A stretch of DNA of 64,000 nucleotides. Source: Macrotis lagotis. Taxonomy: Eukaryota; Chordata; Mammalia; Peramelemorphia; Peramelidae. Positions 34,791-45,394 of this stretch are shown in pieces. Every line of letters starts with the position of its first letter. Position 1 is the first letter of the stretch. The DNA lies in assembly GCF_037893015.1 (NCBI RefSeq), contig NC_133663.1, forward strand, positions 136,700,100 through 136,764,099. Direction: 5' to 3'. A program made the position numbers and the translations under genes. The notes beneath the pieces were generated by a model. It was not told the DNA's origin. It was given only the letters and a program-made list of their open reading frames with translations, and searched no databases.

Positions 34791-36155
34791 ATTTACATGT
34801 ACTTTTGAATTAATAAATTAGAATAGCAGTTTGTACAAAATCCAGAAAGAGAAGCTAGGAGAAGAACACCTACCAAGAAGATCTGTCTCAGGGAACTGTG
34901 GGTGGATTGGGAGACAAGAGCAGAGCATCAGCACTCAGACAGAAGGTGGGGGAAGACAGAGGGTCAGCCTCAGCCATAGAGACTTCAGTGAGTGGTGGGT
35001 ACAAAGATCCAGCTTTAGCTGCAGAGGCTTTGGCTGGGGGTGGGGGGTGGGGAGAAGTACAACCTGAGGGTGAGATCCAGTAAAGAGTCTCAGAGCAGGC
35101 CTGGAAAACAAACAGCTGGTCCTGAGACCTGAGCTCCCTTTGCCCAGAACAAACCATAAACAACCCCACCCCTCAGGCTAAGGTGTGGATGACAGTTAAC
35201 TCATGGGAAAGAGATTAACTCTCTCCCCCAGGGCCCAGTCCAGTGTTCAAAGTCAACTCAGCCTCTGCTGCTGAGGACCTCAAACTCTCCAGAGAAAGCA
35301 CCCCTTACTGGCTGGACTTTGGAATTACAAAAGCAAGTGAATAAAGCCTCTAGGATCTTCAAAACAAACCTCTGAGAGCCAGCTTCCCCTCTCCAACACA
35401 AGATCCTAAAAAGATGAAGAAAAGCCAGAGAAAAAGAGGGAGCCAAGGAGAAATACTTAGAAGAGACAGATTCTAGCCCAGAGAGACAAAGCACTGCTGA
35501 GGAGATTATGAATTGGTCCCCATCCCAGAAAGACTTCCTTGAAGAAATCAGGAAGGAGTTTAAAAATTAATTGGAAAAATGGGGAAACAAAACTCAAAAG
35601 AAAATCAACTCATTGCAAGAGAAAATGAAAACCTCACAATAAGAAAAATCCTTGGAAAGTACAAGTGGACAAATACAAAATGAGAAAAACTTTCTCAGAT
35701 TTTCAATTGGGAAAATGCAAAAAGATAATCATTCTCTCAAATCCTCAATTGGGCATATGCATAAAGAAAATGATTCTCTCAAAACTACACTTGGGCAAAT
35801 GGAAAACTCCTTCAAAAATAGAACTGACCAACTGGAAATGAATTTGCAAAAGATAAATGAAGAAAAATTTTTGTCTCTAACAAAATAATGGAATCGGCCT
35901 GAAACTAATGACTTCATCAGACTGTTAAACAAAATCAAAAGCTTGAAAAAATAGCAGAAAATGTAAAATAACTCATCAGCAAAACCACTGAGCTAAAGAA
36001 TAGATCAAGATTTGAGAACCTGAGAATTATAGGCCTTCCTGAAAACACTGAAGAGAAAAAAAATGCCTGAACTTAATTTTACAAGATTTCATGATATTAG
36101 ACTGCCCTGATATCATGGAACCTGATTGCAAAATAGTTATTGAAAGAACACATAG

Positions 36156-36322
36156 GGGTGGGTAGGTAGCACAGTAGATAAAGCACCTGCCATGGAGTCA
36201 GGAGTATTTGGATTCAAATCTGGTCTCAGACACTTAATAATTTCCTAGTTGTGTGGCCTTGGGCAAGCCACTTAACCCCATTTGCCTTGCAACAAAAACC
36301 TAAAAAAAAAAAAAAAAAAAAC
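36156..36322 (+). mobile_element. tRNA-derived marsupial SINE in L1 ORF1
   Basis: Full-length copy: tRNA-like head (GGGTAGGTAGCACAGTAGAT, AAAGCACCTGCCATGGAGTC), B-box region GGATTCAAATCTGG, body TCTCAGACACTTAATAATTT and GTGTGGCCTTGGGCAAGCCA, tail TTTGCCTTGCAACAAAAACC and A-rich end (36301-36322). It interrupts the codons just before the PPERHPKMK-like RRM region of the outer L1. Confidence 0.88.
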
Positions 36323-36509
36323 AAAACAAATCTATCCCCTCCAGAAAGACATCCTAAAATGAAAACAGCAAGAAATGTTGTGGCCAAATTCCAGAACTAT
36401 CAGATAAAAGAAAAAAATCCTGCAAGCAGCCAAAAAGAAAAAAAAATTAAATACCAAGCAGGCACAGTCAGGATTACATAGTACCTGGCCACAGCAACAT
36501 TAAGGGATT

Positions 36510-36524
36510 GAAATGCCTGGAATG
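36510..36524 (+). repeat. Left target-site duplication of the inner L1
   Basis: GAAATGCCTGGAATG, repeated at 43637-43651 with one mismatch (C/T). It belongs to ORF1 of the outer L1. Confidence 0.9.
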
Positions 36525-37307
36525 GCAACTTCCAGCCAAGATGTCAGAGAGAAGACGGCACAGTTCTATAGTCTCCTGATCTTTCCCCATATATCATATG
36601 AGACATACATCTTAAAAGAAATCTGACCCAGAAAGAAAAGCCAGGAGAAAGAACATCTACCTCAGTATCCATCTCCCCCAGCAGCACTGGAAGAATTTAG
36701 GGGGTGAGTGAGTCTGGGCTCAGAGGGAGGATCAGCCCCTGATCAACCAGATTAACAGCTGAATTGGAGTTAGCAGTCTGAGGGCCCCAGAGCTGGACCT
36801 ACTGGATCAGCAGTGGGACTAGACCACAGGACTTGAGTCAACTAGGGAGTAGAGGCACTGATGTTGGTGCTGGCCCCTGGGAGCTTGCAGACAGGGCTGG
36901 GCGGACAGTTCTGGTGTAGGAGAGCTGGGGACAGCATCCCTGGGCTCCTCTGGTCTGAGGAACTCAGAGTCCACACCTCCATTACAGCTCAGACCTCTTC
37001 CAGGAACAAACAATTGCAGACTAATTCTGCCTCAGGCCCAGGTGTGAGAGCAGAAGGATGAGCCCAGCTGAGGAATGACCTCAGGCCAGGGTAAAGAGAA
37101 CCATTGATTGAAGGCAAAAGAATTCAATAGCTCCAACTCCTCCCTTCAAGCAAAGGGAGAAGGCCTCAATCAAGGTCACAGACACTCCAGAGAAAGCACC
37201 CAACACCTCCTACTGGCTAGCCAGAGAAATTGCACTCAGTGAGTAAAGCATTTAGCAATCCCAAGCCTTTGTGAACCAGCCCTTCCCCAACTAAAGGTCT
37301 TAGCAAA

Positions 37308-38510
37308 ATGAAGAAGGGTCAGCAGAAAGGTGGATCCATAGAAAAATTCTTGGAAGGGAAATATTCTAACTCAGAAAGGCCTAGAATCTGTGAGGAGAAT
37401 ACGATCTGGTTTTCAGCTCAGAAAGAATTCCTTGAAGAAATAAGGAAGGAGATTAAAAATTTGGGAGAGACAATTAATACCTTGCAACAAGAAAACAAAT
37501 CCTTAGAAAGTACAATTGGACAAATATAAAAGGAGAATAAATCTCTCAGATCCTCAATTGGGAAAGTGCAAAAAGAAAATAATTCTCTCAAAACCTCAAT
37601 TGTTCAAATGGAAAGCTCTTTCAAAAGTAGAATTGACCAATTGGTAAAGGAGTTGCTAAAGGTTAATAAAGAAAACACCTCCACAAAAAAAATGGGGGGA
37701 GGCTAGGTGGCACTGGCCATGGAGTCAGGAGTACCTGGGCTCAAATATGGTCTCAGATGCTTAATAATTACCTATCTGTCTGGCCTTGGGCAAGCCACTT
37801 AACCCCGTTTGCCTTGCAAAAAAAAAAATCCCTAAAAACAAAAACAATAAATTAAGAATGGAGTGTACAGAAACTAATGACTCAATGAGACTGCAAGAGT
37901 CAGTTAAACAAATCAAAAAATAGAACATGTAAAATACCTCATCAACAAAACCACTGACCTCAAGAATAGATTGATGAGGGGCAACTTGAAAATTGTAGGA
38001 CTTCCTGAAAACATTGAAGAGAAAAAAAGCCTGGACTTAATATTACAGCATCTACTGATGGAAAACTGCCCAGATATCATGGAATTGAAGGGCAAAGCAG
38101 TTGTTGAAAGAATACATTGATCCCCTCCCGAAAAAGGTACTAAAATGAAAACACCAAGGAATGTTGTGGCCAAATTCCATAACTATCAGATAAAAGAGAA
38201 AATCCTACAAGCAGCCAGAAAGAAACAATTTATATATTAAGGAGCCACAGTAAGGATCACACAGAACCTGGCTGAATCAACATTAAGGGATCGAAGGGTC
38301 TGGAACAAGATATTTCGAAGAGCAAGGGAGCTTGTAATGTAGGCAAGAATCTACTTTCCTGCAAAGCTGAGTCTTCACTTCCAGGGAAAAAGATGGACAT
38401 TTAACGAAATGGAAGAATTCCAAAAACTCCTAATGAAAAGAACAGAGCTAAATACAAAATTTGGACATAAACAAGGGATTCAAGAGACACATGAAAAGGT
38501 TAGAAAAAAG
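37308..38510 (+). pseudogene. Inner L1 ORF1
   Basis: Begins MKKGQQKGGSIEKFLEGKYS at 37308. The open stretch (73 codons) carries the helix EFLEEIRKEIKNLGETINTL and enters the coiled coil, which has three 14-residue repeats after a stop at 37527 (LESTIGQI..., LRSSIGKVQKENNS, LKTSIVQMESSF). A SINE interrupts the middle (37690-37848). RRM traces appear at 38100-38220 and the C-terminal domain at 38290-38510 (MEEFQKLLMKRTELNTKFGH at 38409). Length without the SINE fits an L1 ORF1 of about 350 residues. Several stops make it a pseudogene. Confidence 0.82.
37690..37848 (+). mobile_element. tRNA-derived marsupial SINE in inner L1 ORF1
   Basis: Same family as 36156: GAGGCTAGGTGGC, GGCCATGGAGTCAGGAGTAC, CTCAGATGCTTAATAATTAC, GGCCTTGGGCAAGCCACTTA, GTTTGCCTTGCAAAAAAAA. 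The head lacks about 15 bp around the A box. Confidence 0.85.
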
Positions 38511-39754
38511 GGGGGGGCAGTAAAAGGAAAAAACCTGCTATCCAGTAAGTTGAAACTGGCTGTATCCCAGCATGGGGAAAAAGGTTCTCATAAATCTGAG
38601 AATTGTAACTCTAATAGAGAGAATGTACCTAGTCAGAAATTAAGGACATTCATGATCTGTCCATGAGACTGCTATCTAAAGGGATTTAACAGGTTTTAAC
38701 CCTACTTGGGAGAAAGACTCTAATAACTCTCCAGAATTTTAACTCTATTCGATAGAATACACTGAACTAAAATTGACAGACACTCAGAATATTCTATGAC
38801 TGAGAATGATCTAAAAAACACTACCTCCTTAAAATAGGGAACAGGAAAGAGACAGGAGGAGAGAAGGCATTGAATGGGGTAAATCTCATTACACTAAGAG
38901 GTACAAAAAACATATAGTAATAGAGGGGAAGAAGGGAGCAGATGAGAAACACCTGAATTGTCTTCTCATCAGATATGGCTTAAAGTCAACCTACACATAC
39001 TCACTTAAATTATGAAACATCTAACCTTTCAAATAGTAAAAGGGGAAAAGGGGAGGAGGGGTGGAGAAAGGGAAGGGGAGTGGGGGAAAAACAGGGAAAT
39101 AACAAAAGGAAGGGAAGGGAAAAGGGAACAAGGGAAAGGGGAAAGAAAGAGGAGGGTGAGATATAGGAGGACAAACACACTGAAGGGGGTGGTATTCAGA
39201 AACAAAATACTGGGGAATAAGGAAAAGGTGGGGAAAGGGGGAAAAACAGAGGGAAGATAGCACAGAAGGCAATTAAGTAATCATAACTTTGAATGTGAAT
39301 GGGATGAACTCTCCATTAAAATGTAAGCAAATAGCAGAGTGAATTAAAAAACAGAATCCTACAATATGCTGCTTACAAGAAACTTATTTGAATCAGAGAG
39401 ATACATATAGAGTAATAGTAAAAGGTTGGGGCAAAATATATTTTGCTTCAGCTAAAGTAAAAATAAGCAGGGGTGGCAATCCTTTTCTCAGACAAAGCAG
39501 CAGAAAAATAGATAGCGTTAAAAGAGATAAGGAAGGAAACTTTATCCTCCTAAAAGGTACCATAAAAAATAAAGTTATTTAAATACTTAATATATATGCA
39601 CCCAGTGGGACAGTACACAAATTCTTAGAGGAGAAGCTGAAAGAACTGCAGGAAGACATAGACAGCAAAACTCTACTAGTGGGAGACCTCAACCTTCTTC
39701 TCTCAGATCTAGATAAATCGAATCATAACATAAACAAGAAAGAATTTAAGGAGG

Positions 39755-39925
39755 CAAAGAGTTTTCAGAAGGAGGAATTAAAGATAGCTAGATAAACATA
39801 TGGATAGATAAATAGATATATGGATGGACAGAAAGAGATGGATAGAGAGAGAAATAGCTAGAAATAGCTAACTATCTCTCTATCTTTCTGTCTATCAAGT
39901 CATGTGAAAAAGTTCTCCAAATCAA
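39755..39925 (+). other. L1 C-terminal patch plus GATA-type tract inside the L1 endonuclease
   Basis: Other L1 copies pass smoothly from ...AATTTAAGGAGG to GTAAATAGATTG here. This copy has about 170 extra bp. The two edges (GAGTTTTCAGAAGGAGGAAT and CAAGTCATGTGAAAAAGTTC) match the ORF2 C-terminal region around 42690-42745, and they enclose about 110 bp of GATA/GAGA low-complexity sequence with a 10-bp inverted repeat (GATAGAGAGA at 39841, TCTCTCTATC at 39875). Confidence 0.7.
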
Positions 39926-41635
39926 GAAAGAAGTTAAGAAGGTAAATAGATTGTTAGAAAAATTAGATATGGTAGACTTATGGAGGAAACTGAATGGGGA
40001 TAGAAAGGAATATACCTCTATTTATGCATTATATGGAACTTATACAAAAACAGATCATGTACTAGGACATGAAAATCTAATGATCAGTTGCAGAAAGGCA
40101 GAAATAGTGAATACATCTTTCTCAGATCACAATGCAATAAAAGTCATATGCAATATTGGGCCAAGGAGATATAGAGCCAGAACAAATTGAAACTTGAATA
40201 AACTCATTTTAAAAAATGAGTGGACCAAAAAACAAATTATAGAAAGAATTAACCATTTTATCCTAGATAACGATAATAATGAAACAACATACCAAAACCT
40301 TTGGAATTCATTCAGAGTGACTCTCAGGGGATATATTATAGCTCTAAATGTTTACATGAATAAATTGGAGAAAGAGGAAATCAATGAACTAAACATGCAA
40401 CTAAAAAAATTAGAGAAAGAACAAATAAAAAATCCCCTATAAAATACAAAATTAGAAATTCTCAAAATTAAAGGAAAAATTAATAAAATCAAAAGCAAAA
40501 TATCTATTGAATTAATAAATAAAACCAAAAATTGGTATTATGAAAAAACCAATAAAATTGATAAACCTCTTCTCAATTTGATTAAAAAAAGAAAGAAGAA
40601 AACCAACTTGCTAGTATCATAAATGAAAAAGGTAAACTCATCACCACTGAAGAGGAAATTAAAGTAATAATTTGAAATTATTTTGCCCAACTCTATGCCA
40701 ATAAATATGATACTCTACATGAAATGGATGAATATTTACAATAATATAAGTTGCCCAGGTTAAATGAAGAAGAGATTAAATACCTAAACAAACCTATCTC
40801 TGAAAAAGAAATTCAATAAACAATCATTGAACCCCCTAAGTAAAAATCTCCAGGGCCTGATCGATTCATAAGTGAATTCTACAAAACATTGAAGGAACAA
40901 TTGATTCCAATTCTATATAAACTCTTTGGAAAAATAGGGAAAGATGGAACTCTGCCTAACTCTTTCTATGAAACCAATATGGTGCTGTTACCTAAACCAG
41001 GAAGAGTAAAAACAGAGAATGAAAATTATAGACCTATTTCCCTGATGAATATAAATGCAAAAATCTTAAATAAAATATTAGCAAAATGATTACAAGTCAT
41101 CACTAGGATAATACATTATGATCAAGTGGGATTTATTCCAGAAATGCAGAGTTGGTTCAATATTAGAAAAACTGTTAGTATACTCAATTTTATCAACAAC
41201 AAGCTTATCAGAAATCATATGATCATATCAATAGATGTTGAAAATGCTTTTGACAAAATACATTCCTATTAAAAACACTAGAGAGTATGAGAATAAATGG
41301 ACTGTTCCTTAAAATAATTAGCAGTATCTATCTGAAACCACCAACAAGCATTATATTCAATGGGCAGAGGCTAGAGATGTTTCCAATTAGATAAGGTGGG
41401 AAACAATGGTCCCTATCATCAACACTACTGTTCAATATTGTATTAGAAATGTTAGTGTCAGCAATTAGAGAAGAAAAATTAATTGAAGGAATTAGAATTG
41501 GGAAATAAGAAACAAACCTCTCACTCTTTGCAGAGGACATGATGGCCTACAAAGAGAATCCAAAGAAATCATCCAAAAAACTACTGGACACAATTAGTAA
41601 TTTTAGCAAAGTTGCAGGTTATAAAATAAACTTAT

Positions 41636-41639
<4 letters not shown>

Positions 41640-41698
<59 letters not shown>
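41640..41698. repeat. (TA)n microsatellite in inner L1 ORF2
   Basis: About 56 bp of TA at the place where the outer copy has TTTCTATATATGACTAGCAA (47227). It can be read through as alternating Ile/Tyr codons. Confidence 0.96.
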
Positions 41699-41699
<1 letters not shown>

Positions 41700-43636
41700 A
41701 GAAAGATACAGCAGGAAGAGCTAGAAAGAGAAAACCCATTCAAAGTAACCTCAGACAATATAAAATACTTGAGAGTCTATTTGCCAAGACAGACTCAGGA
41801 TCTTTTGGAAAACAATTATAAAACACTTCTCACACAAATTACATCAGATTTAAGTAACTAGGCAAATATCAACTGCTCATGGATAGGTAGAGCTAATATA
41901 TTAAAAATGACAATTCTACCAAAACTAAACTATTATTTTAGTGCCCTACCAATCAAAATTCTAAAAAATTATTTTAATGGGTTAGAAAAAATTGTACGCA
42001 AATTCACGTGGAGAAATAAAAAGTCAAGATTTGTCAGGAGCTTAATAAAAAAAGTGCAAAAGAAGGTGGCTTAGCCCTACCTGATCTAAAATTGTATTAT
42101 AAAGCATAAGTCATCAAGACTATTTGGTATTGGCTAAGAAAGATTATTGGACCAGTGGATTAGACTAGGTGTAAAAGCAGGAGATGATTATAGTAATCTG
42201 CTGTTTGATAAACCCAAAGAGTCCAGCCATTGGGATAAAAACTCCCTCTTTGATAAAAACTGCTGGGATATTTGGAAGTTAGTATGGAAGAAACTTAGAT
42301 TAGACCAACACGTAACACTCTTTACCAAGATAAGATCCAAATGTTTACAGGACTTAGACATAAAGAATAATACTATAAGCAAATTAGAAAATCAAGGACT
42401 AGTTAACTATCAGATCTATGTAAATGGGAGCAGTATATGACTAAGGAAGAGTTGGAGAATATCACCAAAAACCAATCAAATGATTTCTATTACATTAAAT
42501 TAGAAAGCTCTTGCACAGATAAAACCATTGTAACCAAGATCAAAAGAAAAGTAGTAAATTGGGAAACCATCTTTACCACTAATGATTCTGTCAAAGGACT
42601 TATTTCTAAAATATACAGAGAACTGAGTCATATTTTTAAAACAAAAAACCATTCCCCAATTAACAAATGGCCAAAGGATATGCAAAGGCAATTTACAGAT
42701 GAGGAGATCAAAGCAATCCATAGCCATATGAAAAATTTCTCTAAATCACTAATTATTAGAGAAATGCAAATTAAAGGTTCTCTGAGGTTCCACCTCACAC
42801 CTCTCAGATTGGCCAATATGACCAGAAAGGATAATGATCATTGTTGGAAGGGTTGTGGGAAATCTGGAACACTATTACAGTGTTGGTGGAGCTGTGAACT
42901 CTTCCATCCCTTCTGGGGAGCTATTTGGAACTACACCCTAATGGCAACAAAAATGTGCATACCCTTTGACCCAGCAATTACACTACTGGATCTATATCCA
43001 GAAAAGATGATGAAAAAGAATACAAACATCACTTGCACAAAAATATTCATAACAGCCCTGTTTGTGGTGGCAAAGTATTGGAAATCAAGTAAACGTCCTT
43101 CAATTGGGGAATGGCTTAGCAAACTTTTCTATATGTATGTCATGGAACAGTACTGTTCTATTAGAAACCAGGAGGGATGGAATTTCAGGCAAGCCTGGAG
43201 GGATTTGCATGAACTGATGCTAAGTGAGATGAGCAGAACAAGAAAAACACTGAATACCGTAACAGCAACTTGGGAGTTATGATCAACCTTGAAGGACTTG
43301 CTCATTCCGTCAGTGCAAAAATCGGGAACAATTTTGGGCTGTCTACAAAGGAGAGTGCCATCTGTATCCAGATAAGGAGATGTGGAGTTTGAACAAAGTT
43401 CAATGACTATTCCCTTTAATTTAGGGAAAAAACAGATATCTTATTGTCTGATCTTGTTACCTCTTAGACTTCTTGTCTCTTCTCTCTCATCACTTGCAAT
43501 TTGGATCAAGGTACAATATGGAAAGGAAGTAAAGACTGACAGATTGCTTCCCATGGGGGATGGGTGGAGGTAAGTAAATTGGGGGGGAATTGTAAATCTC
43601 AAATAATATCCTTTAGAAAAATAAATTTAAAAAAAA

Positions 43637-43651
43637 GAAATGTCTGGAATG
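43637..43651 (+). repeat. Right target-site duplication of the inner L1
   Basis: GAAATGTCTGGAATG, partner of 36510-36524, directly after the A-rich end of the inner L1. Outer-L1 ORF1 sequence continues from here. Confidence 0.9.
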
Positions 43652-44564
43652 AGATATTCAAAAGAGCAAGGGAATGCTCTTGGAATGCAGCAATAATCCA
43701 CTACCCTGTAAAGTTGAGCCTTCTCTTCCAGGGGAAAAGATGGACAGTTAATGAAATGGGAGATTGCCAGTATTTCATGATGAGCTAAACACAAAATGTT
43801 GACATCAAACAGGAGTCTCAAGAGCCACAGTTAAAGGTTACAAAAAGTAAAGAAAAAAATTACTATGCTACATACACACTTGGGAGAGAGTCTCATAACT
43901 CTTGAGAGAGAGAATATACATAGCCAGAAGTAATGGACACTCATACATTTTCTGTGATTCTGATAGAATGATTTTAAAACAATACTTCCTTAAAAAGGGG
44001 GACAATAAGGAAATGGGAGAATGGGGAATTAATGGGGTAAATATCTTTGCATCTAGAGATAAAAACGACCTATTGTAATAGAGGGGAAGTAGGGAGGAGA
44101 ACCACCTGAATCTTCATCTCATCAGACTTGGTTTAAAATTAACTTGATACACACAGTTAAGCTAAGGGGGGACAGGGAGGGGGAGAAAAAGGAAACTAAC
44201 AAAAGGGAGGGGAAAAGGGAAAGGGGAAAGAAAGGGGAAGGGGTTGATATAAGAGGCCAAATACACTGAGGGTGGTAGTATTCAAAAACAAAACACTGGG
44301 AAATGTGAATAAAGGGGGAGGGGAAGGGTAAAATACAAATAGAAGTACAATAGAATGGAGGGCAATAAGGATTTAGTAATTATAGCTTTGAATGTGAATG
44401 GGATGAACTCTCCCTTAAAATGTAATCAAATAGTAGAATGAATCAGAATCCTACATTTTGCTGCTTACAAGAAACTCATTTGAAACAGAGAGATACAAAT
44501 AGAGTAAAGGTAAAAGGTTGGAGCAAAATATATTTTGATTCAGCTGAAGTGAAAAAAGCAGTGG

Positions 44565-44612
44565 TATGGCAAGCCATTTAATCCTGTGTGCCTTGAAAAA
44601 AAAAGAAAAAAC
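44565..44612 (+). mobile_element. 48-bp SINE tail insertion
   Basis: Only the last part of the tRNA-SINE is present: GGCAAGCCATTTAATCC, TGTGCCTTGAAAAAAAAAG and an A-rich end. It is flanked by AAAAAAGCAGTGG (44552) and AAAAAAGCCAGGG (44613), an imperfect target-site duplication in the outer L1. Confidence 0.7.
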
Positions 44613-44714
44613 AAAAAAGCCAGGGTAGCAATCTTATCTCAGACAAAGCAGGTGCAAAAAATAGATAGTGTTAAAAGAGATAAGGAAGGAAACTTTATCC
44701 CACTGAATGGTACC

Positions 44715-45394
44715 TGTTTGGTTAAGGATCTGGTATTCACTCCCACAAAATGACACACTCACCAATTTAAATGATTTATAATGAATTTATTAAAGACATT
44801 GAAGCAAAATCATAACATTCACGGGATAGAAAACATTCTCAAAGCATAGTATAATCATACAAATAGCAACAATATTCCCACTATGATAATTATAAACATA
44901 GAGGAGAAAGGAAGAGAAAACATCACCAGACAGGGAGAACCTTCTCTCACCTCGTAGTTGGAGGGTTGGGGAATCCTTTTCACAGTCTTGTGAGAACTAA
45001 CCAGGAAAGACCTTGACAGAGTGTCCTCTCCATGGGCGAGATTCTGAGGGACTGCTCAATGCTAGGGACTTTTAAGGGGTCCCAGACAAAGGTGACACAC
45101 TGCCCATAGGCTTCTATAAGCTTTTTTGGCAATTATCCTGGAGATGTAAAGAGTATGTGCATGACCTAGAGAGAGTAGGTGCATGACCTGAGAAGGCTCA
45201 TGACCAAAGTTCTGAAATTAATTAAATGCTGAAGATCTGGATGGGTAGCCAGCCCTCACAGTATTCAACTTCCAGGAATGCCTAGTTACTAAAAGGAGTA
45301 TCTGGCACAAGCTAAGACAACCACGTTCATACAAAGGTGATGGGGGACCATGGGTGGGGGAATTATCGGGATCAAAATGGGTATTAACTCTTCA
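44715..45394 (-). mobile_element. Solo LTR of an endogenous retrovirus
   Basis: A 680-bp block without homology to L1 splits the endonuclease of the outer L1. On the minus strand it starts TGAAGAGTTAATACCC and ends AACCAAACA (TG...CA ends), with an AATAAA polyadenylation signal about 70 bp before its end. L1 sequence continues on either side; TACC is duplicated at 44711-44714 and 45396-45399, and the fifth base on the left side of the repeat differs. No internal retroviral sequence is present, so it is a solo LTR left by recombination. The family cannot be named from the sequence alone; the short duplication fits a gammaretrovirus-like (4 bp) or ERVL-like (5 bp) element. It is younger than the outer L1. 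Confidence 0.75.

Larger units (their letters stand above)
34838..36524 (+). mobile_element. Outer L1 LINE, 5' part (continues at 43637)
   Basis: 5'UTR (about 34838-35413) and the greater part of ORF1 of an L1. Compared with the inner L1 it starts about 100 bp later, so it is slightly 5' truncated or diverged there. It breaks off at 36524 within the ORF1 RRM/C-terminal region and resumes exactly at 43637, with the inner L1 in between and the 15-bp sequence at the break duplicated. A tRNA-SINE is inserted at 36156. Because it was hit by the inner L1, it is the older of the two. Confidence 0.88.
35414..36524 (+). pseudogene. Outer L1 ORF1, interrupted
   Basis: Starts MKKSQRKRGS at 35414, equivalent to MKKGQQKGGS of the inner copy. 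The coiled-coil region (35652-35830) has four 14-residue repeats: LESTSGQIQNEKNF, LRFSIGKMQKDNHS, LKSSIGHMHKENDS, LKTTLGQMENSF. The inner copy has three. The RRM is readable around 36330-36480 (KMKTARNVVAKFQNYQIKEK, AGTVRIT). It is broken by stops, a SINE (36156-36322) and the inner L1 insertion; the C-terminal part lies at 43652-43800 (NEIFKRARECSWNAA, QGKRWTVNEMGD). L1 ORF1p is an RNA-binding trimer needed for retrotransposition. Confidence 0.82.
39262..43282 (+). pseudogene. Inner L1 ORF2 (endonuclease, RT, C-terminal domain)
   Basis: ORF2 encodes the endonuclease and reverse transcriptase of L1. The start position reads ACA (39262) where the outer copy has ATG, and a TAA follows four codons later. 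Endonuclease: LNVNGMN at 39288, QETYLNQRDTYRV at 39375; it is split by a foreign L1 patch at 39755-39925. [22 protein letters not shown] at 41012, catalytic box FAED at 41527-41538 (FADD in active L1s). The last 281 codons (42437-43282) are open and hold the cysteine motif CWKGCGKSGTLLQCWWSC, in which Q replaces the usual His of C-x3-C-x7-H-x4-C, and PFDPAITLLDLYP. Many stops elsewhere. Confidence 0.92.
36525..43636 (+). mobile_element. Inner L1 LINE, full length, inserted into the outer L1
   Basis: 7.1 kb from 5'UTR to A-rich tail: 5'UTR 36525-37307, ORF1 from 37308, linker rich in GGGGAAAGG to about 39260, ORF2 39262-43282, 3'UTR 43283-43625 and a short A-rich end. It is flanked by a 15-bp duplication of outer-L1 sequence, the mark of target-primed integration. 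It carries a SINE (37690-37848), an unusual L1-derived patch in the endonuclease (39755-39925) and a TA array in ORF2 (41640-41698). Without these it would be about 6.7 kb. Both ORFs are broken, the ORF2 start codon is ACA, and the RT motif reads FAED, so it cannot be active. Confidence 0.92.

Noticed and set aside
34831-35494. ORFs of 61-93 codons
   Set aside because: They lie in the 5'UTR of the outer L1, are not shared with the inner L1 and are not recognisable proteins.
36156-36240. tRNA-like sequence as a tRNA gene
   Set aside because: It is the head of a SINE with an A-rich tail, and it recurs at several places with the same body.
42437-43282. 281-codon ORF, the longest in the window, as a possible host gene
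   Set aside because: It is the C-terminal domain of L1 ORF2 (cysteine motif, PFDPAI-type motif) and continues a broken ORF2 upstream.
36525-43636. Active L1
   Set aside because: Missing ORF2 start codon, FAED in the RT box, several stops and insertions in both ORFs.
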